Shown here: in pieces, positions 1 to 11,945 of the stretch
Numbering within the stretch: position 1 is the stretch's first letter
How the letters are laid out: every line of letters begins with the position of its first letter
Assembly: GCA_015143295.1 (NCBI GenBank)
Contig: CM026571.1
Location: 4,421,501-4,485,500, forward strand
Direction of reading: 5' to 3'
DNA from: Tetracentron sinense
Taxonomy: Eukaryota; Streptophyta; Magnoliopsida; Trochodendrales; Trochodendraceae
DNA length: 64,000 nucleotides
Notes under the pieces: generated by a model
What the model saw: only the letters and a program-made list of their open reading frames with translations
Databases searched by the model: none
Told to the model about the DNA's origin: nothing
Program-made: the position numbers and the translations under genes

Positions 1-20
1 ACTCTTATGCTGACAGGGTC

Positions 21-236
21 TCAAAGAACCCAAATTCTACCCCCCAAAGCCAAATTGTAGTTGTCTAGGTAGTCCCAATCTCTGCAGATAGCGTTTTTGA
101 CTTTAGACACATTTACACTACAGATTTTCATTTCCAATATGCACATAAGATTCATTCTGTGATTCGCAATTAATTTCTTGACTTCACTCTGTTTTATGGG
201 ATCATTTAGACCTTTGATGTTCCATACAACAAACAA
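21..236 (-). mobile_element. LINE (L1-type) endonuclease-domain fragment
   Basis: Read on the minus strand this encodes the start of an L1-type apurinic endonuclease: WNIKGLNDPIKQ near the N terminus matches the WNIRGLN signature of plant L1 ORF2, followed by the ILEMK segment that usually reads LLETK with the catalytic Glu. Only about 70 residues remain. It lies head to head with plus-strand reverse transcriptase sequence starting near 250, so it is either a separate insertion or the inverted 5' part of the same one. Confidence 0.75.
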
Positions 237-249
237 TCCATGACTAGAA

Positions 250-2387
250 TCTAAAAGTGATTAGGGCTCAATAGATCTCTGACTTTAGGCCAATCAGTTT
301 GGTGGGAAGTGTGTACAAAATTCTTGCAAAAGTTCTTGAAGTCCACTTGAAAGTGGTCATGAGTTCGATAATATCCCCTTACCAATGCCCTTTTGTGGGT
401 GGAACTGGTAGACATATTATGGATGGGCTACTCATTGCCAATGAATGCCTAGAGGACAGACTACAGAAAGGGTGCCGGGTATTTTGTGCAAGATGAATTT
501 GGAGAAGGCCTACGACCATATCAATTGGGCTTTCTTGGAGTATCTCTTGGGTAGGATGGGTTTTAGGGTTGAATGGAGGGCTTGGATGAGAGCGTGCTTT
601 GGACCGTGAGGCTTATTAACGGTTCTTCTCATGGTTACTTCTGACACTCTCGAGGGCTCTTCAAGGGGACCCTTTCTCTCCGTTTCTATTTATCATTGTT
701 TCGGAGGCCTTGATTAGAATGATTCATAAAGCATCACCCGCTGTATTAGACGTGGTGGTCCCCACATCTCCCATCTCCAGTTCGCGGATGATACACTTTT
801 ATTCTGTGAAGCCTCTAATACGAAAGCGGCTCTTGTTAGATGCCTGTTTCGATGTTTTGAAGCAGTGTCAGGATTGAGAATATATTTTTCTAAGAGTTCT
901 ATGTTTGGTCATTGTTTCGGAGGCCTTGATTAGAATGATTCATAAAGCATCGCCCGCTCTATGGGAATGCTTCATTATGAGATGTGGTGGTCCCCACATC
1001 TCCCATCTCCAGTTCGTGGATGATACACTCTTATTCTGTGAAGCCTCATGTACGAAAGTGGCTCTTGTTAGATGCCTGTTTCGATGTTTTGAAGTTGTGT
1101 CAGGATTGAGAATAAATTTTTCTAAGAGTGCCATGTTTGGTGTGGGCGAGGTCCCATATATAGGGGAATTGGCAGCCTGTCTTGGGTGTAAAATGGGTAG
1201 TTTCCCAACTTCATACCTCGGGTTGCCTTTTGGCGCCCCGTTTAAAGCAAAATCAGTTTGGAGTCTAGTCATCGATAGGTTCTCCAAACGACTTCAAGGA
1301 TGGAAATCTCACTTCTTATCTAGAGAGAAGCTCACACTAATCAAAAGCACTCTATGTAGTCTCCGACTAACTTCCTGTCTCTTTTTCGAATTCCCGTCTC
1401 TATTGCATATTTGCATCTTCTCTCGAAAGAATACAGAGGGAGTTCCTTTGGAATGAGAAAGTGGACTCCATGAAGTATCACTTAGTGGATTGGAAAACTA
1501 TTACTCAATCCAAGCGTGATGGTGGCCTAAACATTCATCCTTTGACAAGGTGAACAAGGCTCTCCTGGGTAAGTGGCTATAGCGCTTTGGTGAGGAGGAA
1601 GGCAACTTGTGGAGGGCAGTCATAAAGGCTAGGCACGAGGCATCCTCTTGATGGTTTCTGAGAGTGGGGCATGGTCCAATGGGGGTCGAGGTGTGGAAAG
1701 CGGTGTTACAAGGCTGAGGGAATTCTCTAACCTTACCTGCTTCAAGTTGGAGAATGAGGAGGAGGTCAGCTTCTGGAATGATCATTGGTGCGGTCAATCC
1801 ACCCTCAAGAATACTCATGGAAATTTGTTTCTCCTTGCAACAAACAAGGAGGCTTAAGTTGCTGAATATTTGGAGTGATGGAATAGGGTCCTAGTTTGGG
1901 CACTTAAACTTAGGCGCGCAATCTATTCGATTGAGAGAACTTCTAAGGTTACTCGCCCTTATTTAGCAAGTCCTATTTCTTTTTGCATCTTCGCATCCCT
2001 TGGATCTTCTCCAGATCCTTTCAGAGCTTCTTATCTTGTTGGCTTTCAGTATCATTTTCAGGTCCGACGGGATTAGTTTTGACCTTTCCTCCTTGGGGCT
2101 ATAGCATGGGCCTTATGGAAGGAGAGGAGTAGGAGAGTGTTTGTGGACACATCCTTGACCATCCCTAGGATCCAAGCTAGGGCGCGTTCTCTTGTCACGG
2201 CTTGGTTTTCGGTGGGGGGTTCGGGTGGAGACCCTTGGGGAACCACAGTTATTTCAGCCACTGTTGTTAATTTCGATTTTCCTGTTTTTTGCTTTATTTC
2301 TTCTCCTTGTTCACCCTTGGTGAACCTGCATTGTATGTCTTCGGTCTTTAATAATATATCTCTGGCATTTACCCAAAAAAAAAAAAT
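250..2387 (+). mobile_element. 5'-truncated L1-type LINE, reverse transcriptase to poly(A)
   Basis: Broken frames read RPISLVGSVYKILAKVLE (RT fingers), FVGG, the catalytic box FVDD (in place of YADD) near 1015-1026, then LTLIKSTL, the post-RT thumb region and the start of the C-terminal region. Stop codons and frameshifts interrupt every domain, so it is dead. The 3' end is an A-run at about 2372-2387, as expected of target-primed insertion. A 216-bp segment holding the FVDD box is duplicated in tandem inside it. Confidence 0.85.
693..1130 (+). repeat. 216-bp direct tandem duplication inside the LINE
   Basis: The segment starting TCATTGTTTCGGAGGCCTTG at 693 begins again at 909. Both copies carry the FVDD-encoding stretch. 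The first copy lacks about 30 bp just after CATCACCCGCT, and the two differ by scattered substitutions, so the duplication is not recent. Confidence 0.85.
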
Positions 2388-2415
2388 AGCGCAACAGCTT
2401 GAGCTTTTACCTGAT

Positions 2416-2500
2416 TAGAATGATGACACAACTCCAGAGAGGATGAGACAGGGTCGATAACCCCAGGGATGCTAGCAAGAAATCCAATCAGCCCTGCCCA
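2416..2500 (-). other. Possible isolated coding exon, minus strand
   Basis: On the minus strand a short open stretch reads LSDSPRWAGLIGFLASIP and on to LELCHHSNQ. It is preceded by a pyrimidine-rich tract ending in CTCAAG and followed directly by CAG|GTAAAAG, a good donor site. It looks more like conserved host protein than transposon, but I do not recognise it and no partner exon was found. The LINE poly(A) tail ends about 30 bp beyond the donor, so the LINE would have landed in the following intron. Low confidence. Confidence 0.3.
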
Positions 2501-3589
2501 ACGAGGAGAATCTGACAGCTTGAGGCCACAGGAAAAAGGGGAAAAGAAAGAGACAACGGCAACCTTTTACTTTAGCTGGTGAAAAGCTGTGCTGCTCACA
2601 CGATGAGCAAAGTGGAAAGATGAAAAAGTCGTAAGCTTTAGATCAGTAGAATCTCCAGCAATTCTGAAAAATTACCGATCGTAGATAAATAGGGACATAG
2701 CAAAATATTGAAAAAGCAGAAAAAAGATTACGAGAAGATTGATTTGGATGTTCTTAGGACTTAGGGTTAGGGAATCTGCTTTGGAAAAGGGAAATAAGTG
2801 GAAGAGGAATGCGAGCCCTAGCTCAAGAGAGCCACAGCCAGTGCTGCAAGCATATGTTTGACTTGAGTGAATGATTTATCAAGCCCTAACCCTACGTAAA
2901 GGGAGGTATATTCAGCTACCGAACCAGCATCACAGAGGAGAAACGGCCAACTTTTAGAAAGGGGAGAGAATAATAAGAGGAAAGCGAGTCCTAGCTCGAG
3001 AGCAAGGAAGGAAAATGCCCTAGTTCAGCGGCTCAAGAGAGCAGGGAAGGAAGGACTTGAACACGCGAGGTCTTACTGTAAAACACTAGAAGAAAGAAGG
3101 ATGCATGGATTTTTGTGCATCTTAATAGTTTTCAAAATAAAAAGATACATGGATTTTCATGCATCCATTCATCTCCTTTTTGCTAGTTTTAAAATAGAGT
3201 CCACTTAGGTTTGCCTTTAAAATTGTAGTCTTTAGGTTCGACTTCTATCCTCTTTTCAAGTCCATAAACTCACATCTCCCTTTGGAGTCCTTTTTATTTA
3301 GATCCGATTTCCATCATTATTTTAGCCCATGTCATCTTATCCTTTTTGGTTTCATTTGTGAGTTAAGGTTGGGCTTCATAATATTGTGTTTGGCTTACCT
3401 TTGGTCCCAATTGTCTTAAGTGAAACCTAAATATCCTAGGTGGACCTATTTGAGCTCTATCTATTCTAATTTTTTTCCTGATGTGTCTATAGTAAAGTCT
3501 TTATATCCTCTTTTATAAAACCTTAGCTTAGGATCACCCCCTCGTGAACCTGTTAGACTCTTTCTAGTTTATGTTGTATGGTCCTCCCC
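2501..3589. other. Non-coding stretch, no recognised gene
   Basis: No supported gene. Two similar purine-rich stretches around 2800-2850 and 2960-3030 share GCGAGYCCTAGCTC and AAGAGAGC. The rest is AT-rich single-copy-looking sequence that may be an upstream intron of the transporter gene or intergenic DNA. Confidence 0.5.
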
Positions 3590-3786
3590 TATTTCTTTCC
3601 CACCATGGGCTGGCGCAGTTGGCTAGCATCTCGGGTTTGCTCCATGTGGTCGTGTGTTCAACTCCCACTCCTCGACTTACCCTGGTATCCATAGAGAAAA
3701 TTCTGAGTGGGTTGGTGCAGATACTCGAAGGGACTAGTCCTTCGTTCGGAGGCTTTGGGACACCCTCCGATCCAAAAAAAAAAAAA
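3590..3786 (+). mobile_element. tRNA-derived SINE, family 1
   Basis: It has a pol III box A at 3611-3622 (TGGCGCAGTTGG) and a box B-like GTTCAACTCCC at 3656-3666, spaced as in a tRNA gene. A body with GGGACTAGTCC and TTTGGGACACCCTC follows, and it ends in a 12-A tail. A second full copy lies in reverse at 63225-63408 and a partial one at 21189-21303. The body is open on both strands, which creates false 95-residue reading frames. Confidence 0.8.
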
Positions 3787-4835
3787 GGAACTATGAAGCA
3801 TAGGTTCCTGTCCTTTAGACGGATGAATTGGGTGCCTAACACCTTCCCCAATTCATAACCGAGCCCCTTTACTCAGAATGCTTTATTGTTTTGTAGATCT
3901 AAGTCATGTTTTGAATTCTTGGTGACCAATCACACCTGAACTCAATGCTTGGTGGCAATTCCATATTCTCCATATTAGCATGCTTTTTGCACGGGGAATA
4001 ATATCTTTGGACGTATAATATTTTATTCTATTTCTCCAAAGGTCATTATGTCATAGCTGGCGATTCAACTGGGGAATTGAAGGTTCGACCCCTAGAAATG
4101 CTTTCACTATTCTGTTTGATTTACCACTTGTTGGGTTTAAAAAAAATTAAGATTTTATTTGCGCAAAAATTTTCATTTTCCACAATGCTGGAAATCAATT
4201 ATCAATCATGGTTATCTATTCTCAACAACTGATCCTGTATGCCTATGTGTATTATCTGGTGAAGGAATACTGCGTCAGGGTAAAAAGATGGGAAAGCCGT
4301 CGTTTGGCTTGTGCACATACAAAGGTGGCTTGAGACCCATCAATGAGGAAATCTTCTAGTTCAAAAGCAGAAACTGTAGGATAAATGTAAACATTCAACT
4401 TTTACACTTTTCTCTTGGCCATTTTATGTTTCATATGACCTTTTGACTAAATATAACAGATTGAATGGGTGAAATCATCTGACCAACTGAAGGTGTAAAC
4501 AGTTGACTGGTGGACCCCAACCCAGCTGCATGTCTGTCATGGCAGGGGAAGATGGCTGCTTCTCATCTTGATGCAAGCAGTCCTCCCATCTGCTTTCTGT
4601 ATCTTTAACCCACATTGTTACTTTTTATCCAACACTACTGTAATAGATTAAACCAACCTATCCTGAAATGGAAGGCCATCTAAAACTTAAAAGACCATCT
4701 CCTTAGCAAGTTTTTTTTTTTGGTGACTTACCAAGCTTGTTGACAAGAAAAGTTGAGTGAAAATACACTTCATCTACATGCATTGCCATTATAACTGGCG
4801 TGTGCCTTCTCTCTTTCATAGTTTCATTGATACAG
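3787..4835. other. Likely intron upstream of the first visible transporter exon
   Basis: No coding sequence matching the N-terminal half of the transporter could be found here. The last 35 bases, a pyrimidine-rich tract ending TTCATTGATACAG, form the acceptor for the exon at 4836. The sequence is otherwise featureless AT-rich DNA. Confidence 0.5.
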
Positions 4836-7800
4836 GTTAAAGGTTGTGGAGAGGTTTTATGTGACTCCCTTTTCTCAGCACCAATCCAGGGATACATGTT
4901 GGGAATCCTATCTGCTTGTCTTTCGGCATCAGCAGGTGTTTATACAGAGTTTCTGATGAAGAAGAACAATGACAGCTTGTACTGGCAGAATGTACAATTA
5001 TATATGTAAGTATCCTTATCTGCCCACACAGATAACTACGACTTGATTTTTCAGGGTAACATGGTGGATATCCTTATTCAATATGTGCAATCATAGTCAC
5101 AAATCCAATTCTTAGGATATCTTGCATATTGGAATTCTCAAGATGCTAAACCTCTTTTCTCACCAGTATTATTATAGTTTGGTTTTTTTTTATTTTATAA
5201 ATTGATTCTTGGGCACATGGGGTGAGGGTGAGGAAATTAAAGAAGTAAAAAAAAAGACATGAGGGGGGAAAATACCTTGTCTTAGCTGTAATCTAGATGC
5301 TTCGAGCTGATTGGTTGAAGAAAAGGGTTGTATTTGTTAGAGTGCGGTCGTCTGACCTATCAAAGATACTCCGAAGCTTAAGTCAGAATGGGTTCAGAGA
5401 AAAGATAATGATCAATCTTAGTTACTTTGTTTCCTTCGAGTTTTTTCAAAAAAGAAGTCCCTCCCTTATTTTTTGATCCTCATCTTTATAGACAAACATT
5501 TGTCCAAGTGTCATTGCATGTGAATGATGATTATGCATATTACCATACTTACTGACAACTCTTGGTAAAATCCACATGGTTCTCGCCATATGTCGCTTGT
5601 ATAATTTACTCAGATAATGATTAGTCATAAATGTTATCATAAATGCATATGCGTATTTGTAGGATAAGGTGATAGCATGTGTAGATAAGTTGGATATGGT
5701 GATAATAGCTGCAAAGTTTATCGTTTTGTATGTTTGGCTTTTCTGAAGTTGACGTAAGTATTGTCTTATTCTTTCTTTTGGTTTTTAGTTGGTTGAGTAT
5801 GTAAATATATATTCGAGCTAAACGATAATCGGTCATACTATACGAGCTAAATATGAGATGTTTTAAGTTTGTAGATCGTAGGTTGGCTATAGAATTTATA
5901 CGAGCTTCTTATATGTAGTTATTTCTAAAGATGACAGCTGGCAGGTTAATTTGTTATCCCCACAACATATACCTTATAAATTACAAAACTTGAAGGCTGT
6001 ATTTATCACAAAAGAAACAACCAAATCCTGTAATGATTTAACAATGTTTTCATAAGATTTTTGAATTTAGATAAAAATTCAGTTTAAGGTATTTAAGTCT
6101 TCACAAAAAATTAAAGTTTAATTGTATATTTAATATCTCAGAGAATATCACATGATCTCCATATATTGTAGACAGTCGAGCCCGTCAACCTGATAAACAT
6201 GACTAGCATTCATTCAGCTATCAGGAACTTGTAAAGGGTATGGATTGATTCATTTAGATAATTTTCAGGTCTGGTGCGATCTTCAACATGGCACGGCTTC
6301 TTCTGGATGATTTCAGAGGTGGATTTGAGAAGGGACCATGGTGGCAACGCCTTTTCAATGGATACAGTATTACCACATGGATGGTGGTACTAAACCTGGG
6401 ATCTACTGGGTTGCTGGTGTCATGGTTAATGAAGTATGCCGACAATATTGTGAAGGTCACTCCTTTTAGTCTTTTTATCAGTATCCACGATTATCTCATT
6501 ATCTTTCTTTCCAAAACTTGCATCATGTACCTATGCAATATGGAATTTCTCTTTCTATATTTTCCACCTTTTTTGTGTTGAGGAGTAGTACCCATATGGT
6601 GATACGCAATTTAGAGAAAAATTCTATAAAAAAAATCCGTTGTTTCTTGCATAAATTTGTAGCCTATTTTCCAAGCATTTTGTGACAACATTTTATTGCC
6701 CAAAAGTCTTTTCCAACACAATTATATAAGGTTTAGATGCGGAGTGTTGCTCCAAACGTAGAAGGTACAGATAGAGTTATACTTTGGTTCAGCTGAGTGC
6801 CTTAGTTTAACAAGTTTGCATAAAATATCTCTCAACCTAAAGATAGGGTTCTCTGTTTCATTGAAATAGTGCCTTTGTTTAACAAATTAGCATGAAATAT
6901 CTCTTAAATGTTTACTCGATTAAAGAGGGTAACAACTAGATAGATAACCCAACGTGGGGGGCTCAATTCACCTGGTCTGTCTGGATTTTTTCTGGTGGAT
7001 CAGGATTGGGAGGCACACTTCCCAAATGTTACCCAAATTTCTCTTCCTAGGCCCATCTCAAACCATGTGGGGGGTGGGGGGGGCCTAGTCCTTTCCGCTT
7101 TGACAACATGTGGCTAGGGGTGGTTATTGAACAAAATGTTCGTGAACTACTCGGGCTTGCTCGTTAAAAGCTCGAGTATCGTTCGTTTATTTAGTAAACG
7201 AGTTGACCTTGAACACCATTTTTAAGCTCGTTTAGTAAACGAGTTGAGCTTGAACACACCCCTACTCGGCTTGATAAAAGCTTGGTTCGATTGCATATAT
7301 ATATATATTTATCATATATATTTAAAATATATATAATTTATTTAAATACTAAAAATAAATATATTTATATATTTATTTTATTAGTTAAGTATATAGAATT
7401 ATTTAAAAAATAATTCACGTTACCTGTGTCATCTCTTCAATGGCATTTAAAGTAAATATTTGGGCATAAAAGTTTAGTTATAAAGAAAAATGTTTGAATG
7501 ACATAAGTGGTAAATATAGGAAAATGTTTGAATGTCATAACTGGTAAATCAATGGACTAAAGTATGCATTTTGTTTAATATTGAAGTGTGTTGTGACGTG
7601 AGTGTTATGAACTAAAGTGTTCTGTTCCCTTGGAAGATTGTCCCACATCGAAAAGGTATAGAATACCTTGAAGATGAGTTGACTTTAAAAAGTAGTGAGA
7701 AAACCAGTTACACATGAAGCCCTTTAACACGGGCCAACTTAAATGGCTCGGCTCTAGAAACTTTGCTCAGCTACTTTACCTATCCTGTTTTTGTTTTGGA

Positions 7801-10800
7801 CTTGGATTGTTAACAAAGTCGAGCCGAGCTAAGCTCGAGCTCGTTTATTTTTTCACGAACTGATCCCAAGCCAAGCTCGAACAATAATAGTTATGTTTGA
7901 GCCGAGTTCGAACATTAGTAAAATTCAACGAGTCGAACCCGAACACCTCATGACTCGGCTCGATATCACCCCTACATGTGGCTTGAAGACTAGTGGTTTA
8001 AAAATCTAGTAGCTGAGGTGTGGAACCAGAACAATGGATGGGGGTCAGCCATCACTAGATTCGGGCTCAAACTAAAATCCTTGAAGGCTCACATTAAAAT
8101 TTGGAACAAGGAGGTTTTTGGACACATTCAGTAGCGACTTTTCGGGTTATTAAGGGACATAGAAGCATTGGATGACTTAGCCAAGGCTCGCGACCTATCA
8201 CCTTCTGAATCTAGAGAAAGAGAGGCCAAGAAAATGAAATACATTTCTACTCTCAAGCTAGAAGAAATCAGTTGGAAACAAAAAGCTAGAACCAGATGAC
8301 TTAAAGAGGGAGATAGCAATACAAAGTATTTTCACAGAATGATGAATTATAATAGAATTTCATATCCAAGTTGAGGGTGGAAGGAACGTGGAAGGAGGAG
8401 AAGAGTGAGATGAAGCCAGCATAATCTCTTAATACAAGGAGATGTATCGTGAGAGGGAAGAATGGCGCCCTCGGGTGGATGGGCTTCCCTTTGATGGACT
8501 GTCCCATGATCATAGAGTGGCTCTTGAGGCTCCGTTTAGGGAAGAGGAGGTGCTTCATGCAATCCTAGGGATGGCCAGTGACAAGGCACCTAGACCAGAC
8601 AGATTTACCATTGAATTCGATAGAGGGTGTTGGGAGATAGTGGGGCAGGATTTCATGGAAGTGATACAGGAACTTTTTGATACAGGACGGTTAATAGCAC
8701 GTTCCTTGTATTGATTCCAAAAAAGGAGGGTATTGTCGACCTCAAAGACTATCGTCCCATTAGCCTTGTGAGTAGCTCATACAAATTTTTTTCTAAGGTG
8801 TTGGCGGCTCGTCTCAAGGTGGTGATGACCTCACTAATTTCTCCTCATCAGAGTGTGTTTGTAGGAGGTCGCCAGATTTTAGATGAGTTACTAATTGTCA
8901 ATGAATGAATTGATTCCAGGGTGCGATCTAGGACCCCAGGCATCCTTTGCTAGGTCGATATGGAGAAGGCTTATGACCATGTCAACTGAGAGTTTGTCAT
9001 TTATGTCCTAGGTAGAATGAGATTCGGGATGAAATGGAGACAATGGATGTGGACTTGCATGTCCGTAGTGTCCTCCAGTCTAGTCAATGGCAGTTTCGTG
9101 GGCTACTTCCCTAGTTCAAGGGGCTTGAGACGGAGGTATCCGCTATCCCTATTTCTCTTTGTGATTGTCTTGGAGGCCCTAACTCGGATGTTGTCTAGAG
9201 CAAAGGGGATGTTCTTTAAAGGATTTCGAGTTGGTGCTAATAGGTTGAGAATTTCCCACCTCAAATTCGTGGATGACACTCTCATCTTTGGTCGAGCATC
9301 GAGAAGGGACCTTCTATATCTCCGATGTATCCTTAGATGTTTTGAAGCGGTGTCAGGATTGCGTGTCAATCTAGCAAAGTCAGAGCTCCATAGGTAGGGG
9401 AGGTACCTATCCTAAATCATCTAGCCATTTGTCTAGGATGCCAAGGGGGTTCGCATCCTTCGGTGAATCTTGGCATGCCTTTGGGCGCAAGCTATAAAGT
9501 GAAATCAGTGTGGAATCTGGTGCTAGACCGAATAGAAAAAAGATTATCAGGGTAGAAATCGTCCTACTTATTGAAAAGGGGGGCGGGGGGGGGGGGAATT
9601 GACTCTTATCAGGAGCACATTACAAAGCCTCCCCACCTTCTTCATGTCCACTCTTACCATTCCACGCAATGTGGTCACTTCTATAAAAAAAATTCAGGAG
9701 ACTTTTCTATGGAACGAGAGAGGGAATAAAGTCAAATATCACTTAGTTGCTTAACCTCAATTGTGTCGCCCTTTGGAAGAAAGAGGCTTGAATCTTGAGC
9801 CGCTCATCCAAGTGAATAAAGCTATGTTAGGCAAATGGGTGTGGAGATTTGGAGAAGAGAGGGACAGTTTGTAGCGAGCTGTGATAGTAGCCAAGTATGG
9901 GAAACGTCATGTTGGATTCTACGGGAAGTCAGAGGCACTCATGGACTGGGGTTTTGGAAGGGGATTATGGCAACGGCCAACTTGGTTGTGCCTCACTTTA
10001 GCTTTCGGGCGGGGAGAGGATCGGAGGTCAAGTTTTGGAAGGATGTTTGGTCTGGACCTACTCGGCTTATGGATGATTTTGGGAATCTCTTTGTCCTAAC
10101 TTCTAACAAGGATGCCCTAGTGGAGGATTCATATGAGAGGAGCACAATGGGGGTGGTTTGGTGTCTGAGGTTGCGTCAGGACCTAAATGATTAGGAAATT
10201 AGTGATATGGCTCGGCTATTGGAGCGCATTACCTCGTCTAGCCTTTGCCCCGAAGTCAGGGATTGTAGGAAGTAGTCTAGAAGCAATCATTGGCAGTTCT
10301 CAGTAAGACTTTTGCTGCAATCTTTGTTCCCTATTCCGGGTGAGTCTTTTCCTCATAGGGTGGTGTGGAATCCTGGAATTCCCTCAAAGGTATCTTTCTT
10401 CTTATGGTCTGCAACATTGGATAAAAGTTTAACAGGTAACCACTTGCAACATAGAGGATGAAGTATGGATAATCGATGTTTCATGTGTCTTCAAGCGGAA
10501 GAGACGGTGACTCATCTCTTGTTATACTGTCCTGTAGTGCAGGAGGTGTGGAGTTTTTTCTTCCCCCGCATGGGGGTTGCATTGGGTCTTCTCCTCTTCC
10601 CTTCATGAATTCTTATCTTGTTGGCTTTTGTTTAGGGAGGTGGGTACTTGGGAGGTGATTTGGTCAATGCTCCTTGGAGCTATTTCTTGGTGGGTTTGGA
10701 AAGAGAGAAACCTCAGAATATTTGAGAATGTCTCTTCCTCTGTTTCCCGACTTTGCGAGCGTATCCGGTTGGGTGTTATGGAGTGGGCAGGGATCCCATT

Positions 10801-11945
10801 ATACTGGGGAGGAAATTTAGGGTATGTTGTTCTAATATGTTTTTTCCCTAGGGAGTTAGGATCTTATTTGCTCCTCCTTGGTGTTGAGTTTATATGCTTG
10901 AAAACTCTTGCCATGTTCTTTTCTTGTATTCCTCTTAACTTTTTTAATATATTGAACTGCATTATCGATCAAAAAAAAAAAAACAATTCATTGGACACAC
11001 CCTGGAACTATGGGAAATTATCATTGTATCCTCTTTTGCTTAAATATTGTTTTAGTCTAGATGATGTGAATTTATCTAACAACAAAATGGGTTGTTCTAT
11101 ATAATCAGATTAACTACTGATTTTGCCTGCACTACCATGTTTGACACATTCAGTTGTATGCAAGTAACTTGCTACCACAGACAACCTTTTCATCATGATA
11201 TTCATGGCTCAATGTCATGATTTGGGTTGATGTATTTGTGTCTAGGCAGTGTAGTCTGCTACTACCACAGTAACAACCAATTTTTGCTGTCCTGATCCAT
11301 ATCAAGAATGAGGGTACCAAATTGCTTTCCCTTCTCGGAGACAGACCGCTCAATGATCTTGTCACAATGTACTTTGTTATATGCTCACTATATTCCTTTA
11401 TATTCTAGATGCTCTCTCTCTCCAATGCAATTATTTTTGCTTATTTCAGGTGTACTCCACATCAATGGCAATGCTTTTGACAATGGTTTTATCTGTATAC
11501 CTGTTCAACTTCAAGCCTACAGTGCAGGTTATTCTTCATGACCTTGAAGTTGGACAATTCTTAGGCTTCATTTCAGTTTATTTTCTTATATGAGCCAGTG
11601 TTGGTGTCTTGGTGGCTGCTACTTTCTACCACCTTCTGGTTTATTGAAAACATGTAGTTCATGGCGTGCTCTGTCAATCAGTCAGCAGGGCTAGGGAAGA
11701 GATCAGTACACTTTATATGTTTTAAATTTTTGAGCAGTCTGTCTCCTTTTTTTTTTTTGTAAGTTTCTTATCCTGTCTACTTTTCTCTTATGTTGGCACA
11801 GCTTTTCTTGGGTATCATTATCTGCATGATGTCGCTACACATGTATTTTGCCCCTCCAACAATGCTTGTAGACTTGCCTTTGACAGTAAAATCACCTCCC
11901 GAGAGTCTTGATGAAGTTTCTGTCGATCAAAGAACAGATTCCTGA
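4836..11945 (+). CDS. CMP-sialic acid/UDP-galactose-type nucleotide-sugar transporter, 3' exons
   Basis: Four exons, 4836-5005, 6269-6455, 11450-11527 and 11802-11945, join in one frame into 192 residues ending EVSVDQRTDS and a TGA. Every border is GT-AG. The protein matches the C-terminal half of the plant nucleotide-sugar transporter family (SLC35A-like), Golgi membrane antiporters that exchange a nucleotide sugar for the nucleoside monophosphate. Family marks seen: VKGCGE, FSAPIQGY, the lumen/helix stretch YTEFLMKKNNDSLYWQN, GYSITTWMVVLNLGSTGL, VYSTSMAMLLTMVLS and FLGIIICMMSLHMYF. A full protein is about 350 residues, so some 150 N-terminal residues lie upstream of this window or beyond a long intron. 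The LINE at 2387 and the SINE at 3590 would then sit inside the gene. The second visible intron is 5 kb because of a LINE insertion. No break occurs in the visible exons, so the gene may be functional. Substrate cannot be told from sequence. Confidence 0.92.
6965..10983 (+). mobile_element. L1-type LINE in transporter intron, split by a hAT element
   Basis: The reading starts in the post-endonuclease linker (FRFDNMWLED, then LKAHIKIWNKEVFGHI), runs through RT (RPISLVSSSYKFFSKVL, FVGGRQILDELL, FVDDTLIFG), the thumb, the SEVKFWKDVW segment and the zf-RVT zinc-binding region (CFMCLQAEETVTHLLLYCP in a shifted frame), and ends in a 12-A run at about 10971-10983. Stops and frameshifts are frequent. 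Without the hAT insertion it is about 3.2 kb, 5'-truncated. CAATTCA occurs at both ends and may be the remains of a target duplication. It has the same orientation as the host gene. Confidence 0.88.
7115..7974. mobile_element. Non-autonomous hAT element (TCGTTCGTTTA subfamily) nested in the LINE
   Basis: The termini TAGGGGTGGTTATTGA and ATATCACCCCTA are inverted at the tips, and the 8-bp flanks CATGTGGC at 7107-7114 and 7975-7982 match perfectly, as hAT transposase leaves. Removing the element restores the LINE reading FDNMWLED. The ends carry repeated AAGCTCGAG and TTTAGTAAACGAG motifs, and the centre is AT-rich with no transposase. A second copy with a decayed duplication lies at 60868-61616. 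Confidence 0.95.

Noticed and set aside
3564..3858. Overlapping 95-codon frames on both strands
   Set aside because: They are produced by a SINE body; the same peptide recurs from the SINE at 63225.
4159..4359. 66-codon frame just upstream of the first transporter exon
   Set aside because: It does not match the transporter N terminus and has no donor joining it in frame to 4836.
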